From Hyphomicrobiales bacterium (GTDB lineage: Bacteria; Pseudomonadota; Alphaproteobacteria; Rhizobiales; Xanthobacteraceae), in NCBI GenBank assembly GCA_023266695.1, contig JAHFPO010000079.1:1-10209 (forward strand): DNA of 10,209 bases, given 5' to 3'. A program made the position numbers and the translations under genes. Below the pieces are notes generated by a model, which had not been told where the DNA came from, did not search any database, and saw nothing but the letters and a program-made list of their open reading frames with translations. The number at the start of each line of letters is the position of its first letter. Within the stretch, counting starts at the first letter, position 1. This document shows positions 1 to 5,209 of this stretch, one piece after another.

Positions 1-1
1 C

Positions 2-895
2 AACCTGATCTGGCCGCGCGCCGAGGAAGCGATCGCGCGGGCCGCCGTCGCCGCCGGCATTCCCTACACGCTGTCGACGCCGGCGACGACCTCGCTCGAA
101 CGCATGGCCGAGGTCGCGAGCGAAAACGTCTGGTTCCAGCTCTACGTCGGGCGCTCCGAGGAAATGGTGGCCGATCTCGTCGTCCGCGCCGAGCGCGCCG
201 GCTACGACGTGATGCTGGTCACCGTCGACGTGCCGGTGGCGCCGCGCCGGCTGCGCGACATCAAGAACGATTTCTCGATGAAATTCCGTTTCACCCCGCG
301 CGTGATCTACGAGCTCATGACCCATCCGTGGTGGTCGCTGCAGACGCTCGCCGCCGGCCTGCCGCGCTCGGTCAACATGGAGCGCTACGCCCCCGCCGGC
401 GCGCTCGCGACCGCGCGCTACGTGTCATCCCAGATCACCGGACGCTTCGACTGGGACGATCTCAAGGAGCTGCGCGACCGCTGGCCGCGCAAGCTAGTGG
501 TGAAGGGGCTGTTGAGCGCCGAGGATACTTTGCGCGCGCGCGATCTCGGCTGCGACGGCGTGGTGGTCTCCAACCACGGCGGGCGCCAGCTCGGCTCGCT
601 GCCCGCGACCATCGACGTGCTGCCGGAAATCCGCGCCGCCGTCGGCCCGACCTTTCCGTTGCTCATCGACAGCGGCGTGCGCTCGGGCGAACACATCGCC
701 AAGGCGCTCGCCTCCGGCGCGGATTTCGTCCTGGTCGGACGGGCGATGATGTACGCGGTGGCGGCCCTTGGCCTGAAAGGACCGAAAATCGCGATCGACC
801 TCTTGCTCGCCGAGCTGATGAATACGCTCGGCCAGATCGGCTACACCGACATCGCGGGCCTGAAGGCGGCGGCGCCGGTGATCCGGCGGCGGTGA
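2..895 (+). CDS. FMN-dependent alpha-hydroxy-acid dehydrogenase (L-lactate dehydrogenase type), 5' partial
   Basis: This flavoenzyme family oxidises an L-2-hydroxy acid such as lactate, glycolate or mandelate to the 2-keto acid using FMN in a TIM barrel. The reading frame is open from base 2, so 297 residues are present. The family is usually about 380 residues, so roughly 85 N-terminal residues lie before the window. Visible family blocks are STPATTSLE, FQLYV, TVDVPVAPRRLRD, the FMN-binding lysine in LVVKGL (near base 505), and SNHGGRQL, whose His (575-577) is the catalytic base and whose Arg (584-586) binds the substrate carboxylate. The late FMN-phosphate segment LLIDSGVRSG...GADFVLVGRAMMY is intact. 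The residue after GGRQL, usually Asp, is Gly (593-595). The substrate cannot be assigned from this fragment. Family assignment is firm; the exact enzyme is not. Confidence 0.93.
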   Translation, partial: NLIWPRAEEAIARAAVAAGIPYTLSTPATTSLERMAEVASENVWFQLYVGRSEEMVADLVVRAERAGYDVMLVTVDVPVAPRRLRDIKNDFSMKFRFTPRVIYELMTHPWWSLQTLAAGLPRSVNMERYAPAGALATARYVSSQITGRFDWDDLKELRDRWPRKLVVKGLLSAEDTLRARDLGCDGVVVSNHGGRQLGSLPATIDVLPEIRAAVGPTFPLLIDSGVRSGEHIAKALASGADFVLVGRAMMYAVAALGLKGPKIAIDLLLAELMNTLGQIGYTDIAGLKAAAPVIRRR

Positions 896-906
896 GGTCC
901 GCCGAC

Positions 907-937
907 AAAAAACTTCCCTCCCCCTGAAAGGGGGAGG
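907..937 (-). terminator. Candidate rho-independent terminator for the leftward transcript
   Basis: A perfect 9-bp stem (CCTCCCCCT, 917-925; AGGGGGAGG, 929-937) closes a 3-nt loop. On the minus strand it is followed after 4 nt by six T residues (912-907). It lies about 190 bp beyond the dienelactone hydrolase stop. The same hairpin is the head of the repeat described at 907-1125, so it may be repeat structure co-opted as a terminator. On the plus strand no T-run follows. Confidence 0.45.
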
Positions 938-1125
938 ATGGCGAGGCCGCGCCGCCGAGCAAAGCGAGGGTCCGGCGCGGCTGCTCATTTGAATTCGCGC
1001 TGGCCGCTCTCCGCCTTCGCTCAGGCGGCTCACCAGCGCGAACGTGCGAACCGGGTGGGGGTCATTGCACCTTCACACATCATTGCCCGCGACCCCGCCC
1101 CGCCCCTTTCAGGGGAGGGACGAGA
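907..1125. repeat. Composite palindromic intergenic repeat, two units in inverted orientation
   Basis: This fills almost the whole gap between two convergent genes. Stems read directly are 917-925/929-937 (9 bp), 946-954/973-981 (9 bp), 994-1003/1033-1042 (10 bp, with inner 6-bp stem 1011-1016/1023-1028) and 1103-1107/1111-1115 (5 bp plus flanking pairs). The left unit runs from the C-rich head at 916 to the tail CCGGGTGGGGGTC at 1051-1063. The right unit (1091-1119) shows the same head and tail logic on the other strand, without the middle stems. No credible coding sequence is seen here; short frames across it are shadows. It resembles the high-copy C/G-rich intergenic repeats of Rhizobiales-type genomes, but copy number cannot be judged from this window. 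Confidence 0.7.
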
Positions 1126-1128
1126 GGA

Positions 1129-2004
1129 TCACCGCCGCTTCTTCCTCTTTACTCTCTTCTTGCTCTTCTTTCTCGATTTCTTCGCCGCCCTCTTTTTCGC
1201 CTTCGCTTTCTTCTTCGGCCGTGTCCTGGATTTCGCCTTGGCCTTCGGCTTCGCCTTGGCTGCCGGCGACGGACTCGGCATCGGCCTCGCCAGCGGCGGA
1301 GATGGCGGCTTCGCCATCGGCATCGGCCTCGCCGCCGCGAAGGCGCGGGCGAGGAACCCGAGCGAGCGATCCCACGCGATCTTCGCGCTCGCCGGCTCGT
1401 AGCTCGCGCGCTCGTCGCAGTGGAAGCCGTGACCAGCGCCGGCATAGACGTGGATTTCACACTCGGGGCGCTTGGCGCGGATATTCGCCACGTCGGTCAT
1501 CGGGATGTGGGTATCGAGCTCGCCGAAATGCATCTGGGTCGGAGAGCGCGGTTTTTCGTCGGCGTGCTTGGCGATCATGCCGCCGTAGTAGCAGACCGCC
1601 GCCGCGAGCCCGCCGAGCCTCGCCGCCGCCAGGAAGGCGACGGTGCCGCCCATGCAGAAGCCGATGATCGCGACCGCACCCTCGCGTTTCATCAGCTCGA
1701 CGGCGGCGCCGGTGTCGAGCATGACTTTCGCCCAGTCGATCCGGACCATGTACTCGCGCACCTTGGCGATCTCGGCCTCGGAATAGCCGGTCTCGAAATC
1801 GCGGTGGAGCCGATCGAAGATCTGCGGCGCGAGCGCGCTGTAACCCGCCGCGGCCAGCCGGTCGCAGACCGCGCGGATGTGGTGATTGACGCCGAAGATT
1901 TCCTGGATGACGACGATGCGGCCTTTCGGCGGCCCAGCCGGATCGGCGCGATAGGCGCCGAGCTGATGACTGTCGGCGGCCCTCAATATGAGATTGCGTC
2001 CCAT
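1129..2004 (-). CDS. Dienelactone hydrolase family protein with Lys/Arg-rich C-terminal tail
   Basis: This is an alpha/beta-hydrolase of the dienelactone hydrolase family, whose type members open the lactone ring of dienelactones in chloroaromatic breakdown; many members have other or unknown substrates. In the 291-aa product the triad is Cys117 (in GFCMGG), Asp164 (in GELDTHIP) and His192 (in GAGHGFH), with the family's conserved Glu35 (in VIQEIFGVN). The enzyme domain ends near residue 225. A Pro-rich linker (about 226-248) follows, then a tail (250-291) in which 28 of 42 residues are Lys or Arg. Ordinary members lack this tail. The ATG at 2004 was chosen because GGGGGAG precedes it on the minus strand and because the longer frame would translate the tRNA just upstream. 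The tRNA 3' end is only 17 nt away. No signal peptide is seen, so the protein is probably cytoplasmic. Family is firm; substrate is unknown. Confidence 0.93.
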   Translation of the reverse strand: MGRNLILRAADSHQLGAYRADPAGPPKGRIVVIQEIFGVNHHIRAVCDRLAAAGYSALAPQIFDRLHRDFETGYSEAEIAKVREYMVRIDWAKVMLDTGAAVELMKREGAVAIIGFCMGGTVAFLAAARLGGLAAAVCYYGGMIAKHADEKPRSPTQMHFGELDTHIPMTDVANIRAKRPECEIHVYAGAGHGFHCDERASYEPASAKIAWDRSLGFLARAFAAARPMPMAKPPSPPLARPMPSPSPAAKAKPKAKAKSRTRPKKKAKAKKRAAKKSRKKSKKRVKRKKRR

Positions 2005-2021
2005 GGTGTCTCCCCCAACAA

Positions 2022-2097
2022 TGGTGGGCCCGGGAGGACTCGAACCTCCAACCAGACCGTTATGAGCGGTCGGCTCTAACCATTGAGCTACGGGCCC
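2022..2097 (-). tRNA. tRNA, anticodon CAU, probably tRNA-Ile2 (lysidine-modified)
   Basis: On the minus strand a 76-nt cloverleaf folds completely. It has acceptor GGGCCCG/CGGGCCC, D stem GCTC/GAGC, anticodon stem GACCG/CGGTC with loop CTCATAA (anticodon CAU), a 5-nt variable loop, T stem GGAGG/CCTCC with loop TTCGAGT, discriminator A and an encoded CCA. A CAU anticodon means initiator Met, elongator Met, or Ile2, whose C34 is changed to lysidine by TilS to read AUA. The initiator type is unlikely because position 1 pairs with 72 (G-C). The GC-rich acceptor with C4 and C5 resembles tRNA-Ile2 rather than elongator Met, so Ile2 is favoured. Automatic annotation might label it tRNA-Met. Confidence 0.93.
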
Positions 2098-2108
2098 GCC
2101 GGGCGAGG

Positions 2109-2137
2109 ACCGTAGCAAGCGGCCCGGGGGTGGACAA
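2109..2137 (-). promoter_or_regulatory. Candidate sigma-70-type promoter of the tRNA gene
   Basis: On the minus strand TTGTCC (2137-2132) and TACGGT (2114-2109) are separated by exactly 17 nt. A GC-rich discriminator and about 11 nt lead to the tRNA 5' end, which suits a stable-RNA promoter. It falls in the 58-bp gap between the sugar dehydrogenase stop and the tRNA. Assignment is by consensus only. Confidence 0.45.
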
Positions 2138-2155
2138 CGGCCGGCGTGAACAACC

Positions 2156-3292
2156 TCACTTCGCCGGCGTGAGGCGCAACACTTTACCGTCGGTGGCGTC
2201 GGTGAGGAGCCAGAGCGCGCCGTCCGGCCCCTGGCGCACGTCCCGGATGCGATGGCCGAGATCGGCGAGCAAACGCTCCTCCTTGACGACCTTCTCGCCG
2301 TCGAGCTCGAGCCGGTTGAGATGCGTCAAGGCCAGCGCGCCCACGAACAGATTGCCGCGCCAGCCGGGAAAGGCGTCGCCGGTATAGAACGCCATGCCGG
2401 AAGGGGCGATCGACGGCGTCCAATGATAGATCGGCTGCTCCATGCCCTCCTTGTGGGTGCTTTCGTGGATCTTGGCGCCGGAATAATCGACGCCGTAGCC
2501 GATCACCGGCCAGCCGTAGTTCTTGCCGGCAAGCGGCACGTTGATCTCGTCGCCGCCCTTGGGCCCGTGCTCGACGATCCACAGCTTGCCGGTCGCGGGA
2601 TGGATCGCGGCGCTTTGCGGATTGCGGTGGCCGTAGGACCAGATCTCGGGACGCGCGTCGGCGCGGCCGACGAAGGGATTGTCCGGCGGCACCGCGCCGT
2701 CGGCGCCGATGCGCACGACCTTGCCCTGATGATTGGAAAGGTCCTGGGCGGTCGCCTTCAGATTGCGTTCCCCGAGGGCGACGAAGAGATTGCCGTCGCG
2801 CGCGAAGGCGAGCCGCGAGCCGAAATGGAAACCGCTGCGCACCGCCGGCTCCTGGCGGAAGATGACTTTCACGTCGTCGAGCTGCGCCGCGCCCTCTTCC
2901 TCCACCAGGCGGGCGTGGGCGACGCTGGTGCCATTGCCGCCGTCGCGGGGCTCGCCATAGGTGAAATAGATGCGCTTGGAGGTGGCGAAGTCGGGCGCGA
3001 GCGCGACGTCGAGCAGCCCGCCCTGCCCGACCGCGGCGACCGCCGGAACGCCCGCGACCGGCGGCGACAATTTGCCGTCACGATCGAGGATGCGCAGCCG
3101 TCCCGGCCGCTCGGTGACGAGCATGCGGCCGTCAGGCAGGAAGACGAGACCCCAGGGATGTTCGAGCCCGCGCGCGATGGTCTCGACGCGGAATTTCTCC
3201 CTGCTACTCGCGATCACATCGCCCTTGTCCCGGGCGAACGCGGGCGCGGCGATGAAAGCGACGAGAATCGCTAGCGCAATGGGTGTCGGCAC
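2156..3292 (-). CDS. Exported PQQ-dependent aldose sugar dehydrogenase (GSDH family, YliI-like)
   Basis: This is a six-bladed beta-propeller of the soluble glucose/sorbosone dehydrogenase family, which oxidises aldose sugars in the periplasm with PQQ as cofactor. Numbered from this start (378 aa), residues 1-20 form a hydrophobic signal peptide ending AFA, with predicted cleavage before RDKG. Family blocks in order are HPWGLVFLPDGRMLVTERPG, GQGGLLDVALAPDF, HFGSRLAF (likely catalytic His156), YGHRNPQ (PQQ-contacting Arg223), EHGPKGGDEIN, GKNYGWPVIGYG, WTPSIAPSGMAFY and a closing blade near DVRQGPDGALWLLTD. The start is a GTG at 3292, supported by GGAG 8 nt upstream. An in-frame GTG at 3301 overlaps that GGAG and would add three residues. 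An in-frame TAG lies just beyond. No PQQ biosynthesis genes are in view, so cofactor supply is unknown. Confidence 0.92.
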   Translation of the reverse strand: MPTPIALAILVAFIAAPAFARDKGDVIASSREKFRVETIARGLEHPWGLVFLPDGRMLVTERPGRLRILDRDGKLSPPVAGVPAVAAVGQGGLLDVALAPDFATSKRIYFTYGEPRDGGNGTSVAHARLVEEEGAAQLDDVKVIFRQEPAVRSGFHFGSRLAFARDGNLFVALGERNLKATAQDLSNHQGKVVRIGADGAVPPDNPFVGRADARPEIWSYGHRNPQSAAIHPATGKLWIVEHGPKGGDEINVPLAGKNYGWPVIGYGVDYSGAKIHESTHKEGMEQPIYHWTPSIAPSGMAFYTGDAFPGWRGNLFVGALALTHLNRLELDGEKVVKEERLLADLGHRIRDVRQGPDGALWLLTDATDGKVLRLTPAK

Positions 3293-3375
3293 GGGCGGCA
3301 CTCCGGCGAAGGCGGCTTCAAGCTAGGGCGCCCGCGCCCAGCGCGCCAGCGTGTTCGCGCCGATGTGATCGCGGC

Positions 3376-3531
3376 CTATGCCGCGTTGATGCTGAGCGCG
3401 AGCACCAGCGCGCAGATCGAGAGCACCAGCGCGACCGTGACGATCGCCTCGGAACAGGCAAAGCCGGAGCGCCGGTGGCGCACGGCGGCCTCAATCGAGC
3501 GCCGCACGATCGCAGCGCGAACTTCAGGCAT
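3376..3531 (-). CDS. Small single-pass membrane protein, 51 aa, unknown function
   Basis: A short frame I do not recognise. It begins with ATG at 3531, preceded on the minus strand by GGAG with a 6-nt spacer, and ends with TAG at 3376. The 51-residue product has a basic, amphipathic N-terminal half (Arg at 5, 10, 11, 18, 20 and 21) and a hydrophobic segment at about residues 29-48 (IVTVALVLSICALVLALSI) that is long enough for one membrane span. It ends INAA. The basic side before the span predicts an N-in, C-out orientation. It lies between the GST gene (116 bp upstream) and the sugar dehydrogenase (84 bp downstream), on the same strand. The ribosome binding site and clean TM segment argue for a real gene. 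It could still be a chance frame, since GC-rich DNA is rich in open frames. Confidence 0.55.
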   Translation of the reverse strand: MPEVRAAIVRRSIEAAVRHRRSGFACSEAIVTVALVLSICALVLALSINAA

Positions 3532-3537
3532 GAGTTT

Positions 3538-3541
3538 CTCC
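3538..3541 (-). promoter_or_regulatory. Ribosome binding site deciding the start of the 51-aa membrane protein
   Basis: GGAG lies 6 nt before the ATG at 3531 on the minus strand. A longer frame runs upstream through the GST gene in another phase. This site is the main reason to place a short separate gene here. Confidence 0.5.
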
Positions 3542-3647
3542 ACGGATGGGCATCGCCCGCCCGCGATGATTCTCGCGCCCGATCGAGTCGCGCCCGAGTC
3601 GGGATCATGGCGCGGGCGGACGAGCCGATGGCAAAACCGTGGCGGCG

Positions 3648-4298
3648 CTACGCCCGGGCGAGCCTGTCCCAGCCGGCGCTCGCGCCCGCCGGGCGCTCGC
3701 TCATCGCCACATGGCCGGGCTCGGCGGCGACGCGGGCGAGCCAATCCATCACGGCGGGATAGCCGGCAAGGTCGAAGTCGCCCTCGGGCGCCACGTGGGT
3801 ATGGGCATAGAGCGCGAGGTCGGCGACGGTGGTGCGCGGGCCCACGAAATAGGCATGGCTGGCGAGATGCCGCTCCATCAGCGAGAGCGCGAGATACCCC
3901 TGCTCCATCCAATGGTCGATGTCGTGGGTCTTGAGCTCGCGCCCGCCCTTGACCAAATGGAGCCAGAAGCGGGCCGCCGCGATCGAAGGCTCGTGGCTGT
4001 GCTGCTCGAAGAACATCCAGCGCAGCACTTCGGCGCGCTCGAGCCGATCCTCCGGCATGAACCGCGTGCCTTCGGCGAGATAAGCGAGGATCGCATTCGA
4101 CTCGGCGAGGTGGCGTCCGCCCGCGAGTTCCAGCACCGGCACGCGGCCTTCGGGATTCCTGGCGAGAAACTCGGGCGTGCGGGTCTCGCCCTTGAGGATA
4201 TCGACCTCGACCAGGCGGTAGGAAATCCCGAGGCGCGCGAGCAGAAGCCGCGCCTTGTAGCTGTTGCCGGAGTTCTGCATCGAATAGAGGGTGTACAT
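3648..4298 (-). CDS. Glutathione S-transferase family protein
   Basis: A cytosolic GST-fold protein of 216 residues, the usual family length. The N-terminal thioredoxin-like domain (1-78) begins MYTLYSMQNSGNSYKARLLL, where a Ser (Ser10 or Ser13) takes the usual glutathione-activating place. It holds the cis-proline in GRVPVLE (Pro54) and the Glu66-Ser67 pair in ESNAILAYLA that grips the gamma-glutamyl group of glutathione. The all-helical C-terminal domain (about 88-200) contains the capping-box segment TVADLALYAHTHVA. The ATG at 4298 has GGAG 4 nt upstream. It starts 51 bp after the dioxygenase stop on the same strand, so co-transcription is plausible. Substrate and GST class cannot be set from sequence alone; some such proteins act in stress defence or in aromatic compound metabolism. 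Confidence 0.92.
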   Translation of the reverse strand: MYTLYSMQNSGNSYKARLLLARLGISYRLVEVDILKGETRTPEFLARNPEGRVPVLELAGGRHLAESNAILAYLAEGTRFMPEDRLERAEVLRWMFFEQHSHEPSIAAARFWLHLVKGGRELKTHDIDHWMEQGYLALSLMERHLASHAYFVGPRTTVADLALYAHTHVAPEGDFDLAGYPAVMDWLARVAAEPGHVAMSERPAGASAGWDRLARA

Positions 4299-4349
4299 GC
4301 AGCTCCTCGATGACCTTCGGCGCGGCGGCGCGACAGGTCACGAATGAAT

Positions 4350-5168
4350 TCACTCCGCCGCGATGCGATGAGCGCGGGCGTAGGCTAGCAGCGCGTCGTC
4401 GGCGACCGGAACAATCGGCGTGAAATCGCGGTGCGCGATCCACTCCGGCCGGGTGAACTTGGTGATGTGGTTGGAGACGGCGCACAGCGTGAGATAGACG
4501 ATCTTGCGCGGATAGGGCGTGATGTTCGGCGGCGAGGCGTGCACGAGATTGCCGTGGAACATCAGCACCGAGCCGGGCTTGCCGGTCGGCGCCACGATGC
4601 CGACGCCCCCTTTTGGCGCTGCTTCCTCCGCGAGCCGCGTCACCGTCTCCTTATCGAGCGTCCATAGCGGATATGACGTGGTGAGCTTGTCATGGCCAGC
4701 CGCGAAGACGCCCTGCTTGTGGGTCTTCGGAATGAGCATCAACGGTCCGTTGATGGGATAAACCTCGTCCAGAAAAATGGCGATGTTCATCGCCCGCGGC
4801 TCCGGCATGCCGTCGTCGCGCGCCCAGGTGCCGTAGTCCTGGTGCCATTGCCACACGTCGCCCTCGAACGCCGCCTTGGCGTTGAGCTTGAACTGGTGGA
4901 CGTAGACCTCCTCGCCGAAATATTGCCGTAGCGGCTCGACCAGGCGCGGATGGTGCGCCATCAGGCGGAAAACTTCGTTGAATGTGTGGGCGGCAAACGC
5001 GGTGCGCGGCGCGCCGGTTTTCTCGCGCCACACCTCCTGGCGGTCCTGCTGCAGGATCGCCTCGCCTTCGGTGCGCAGAAGCGCGACCTCTTCCTCCGAA
5101 AAGCAGTTGGGAAAGAAGACATAGCCCTCTTCGTCGAAGCTGCGGAGTTGTTCGGCGGTGAGCTTCAT
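4350..5168 (-). CDS. EctD-like phytanoyl-CoA dioxygenase family Fe(II)/2-oxoglutarate oxygenase
   Basis: A 272-residue non-haem iron hydroxylase that couples oxidation of a small substrate to 2-oxoglutarate decarboxylation. The iron triad is visible as His109 and Asp111 (WQWHQDYGTW) and His210 (GNLVHAS). Arg221, 11 residues after the distal His, is the expected 2-oxoglutarate anchor. Several blocks closely follow ectoine hydroxylase EctD: HQDYGTW..DDGMP, INGPLMLIP..H, GIVAPTGKPGSVLMF, NITPYPR and AVSNH. Differences are Gln for Ser between the iron ligands and HQFK where EctD has HQSR near the substrate pocket. No ectABC genes flank it, so ectoine hydroxylation is not assumed. The ATG at 5168 was chosen for GGGAGG 5 nt upstream; an in-frame start 75 bp further back has no such support. 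The GT87 gene ends 41 bp upstream on the same strand. Confidence 0.9.
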   Translation of the reverse strand: MKLTAEQLRSFDEEGYVFFPNCFSEEEVALLRTEGEAILQQDRQEVWREKTGAPRTAFAAHTFNEVFRLMAHHPRLVEPLRQYFGEEVYVHQFKLNAKAAFEGDVWQWHQDYGTWARDDGMPEPRAMNIAIFLDEVYPINGPLMLIPKTHKQGVFAAGHDKLTTSYPLWTLDKETVTRLAEEAAPKGGVGIVAPTGKPGSVLMFHGNLVHASPPNITPYPRKIVYLTLCAVSNHITKFTRPEWIAHRDFTPIVPVADDALLAYARAHRIAAE

Positions 5169-5209
5169 GACGGCCTCCCTCGTGGGGCCCGCGGCCCGGG
5201 CTCTTGCCC

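Noticed and set aside
907..1125. Repeat region considered as a structured regulatory RNA or riboswitch
   Set aside because: It lies downstream of both convergent genes, so it cannot lead either one, and its units recur inside a coding gene. A dispersed repeat explains it better.
938..1402. Plus-strand frames rich in Phe, Leu and Ser over 938-1667
   Set aside because: They run through the intergenic repeat and the complement of the Lys-rich tail, which forces a hydrophobic-looking translation; no independent support.
2005..2118. N-terminal extension of the dienelactone hydrolase by 38 residues (start at 2118)
   Set aside because: The extension translates the tRNA (VAQWLEP...GGSSPPGP pattern is a tRNA read as protein). 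The ATG at 2004 has a proper ribosome binding site.
3376..4485. Long minus-strand frame through the GST gene into the 51-aa peptide
   Set aside because: The upstream part is a shadow of the GST and dioxygenase genes. Only the last 51 codons have a start with a ribosome binding site and sensible composition.
5169..5209. GC-rich inverted repeat (GCCCG/CGGGC) in the gap before the dioxygenase gene, considered as a terminator
   Set aside because: The stem is only 5 bp and has no T-run; chance is likely at this GC content.
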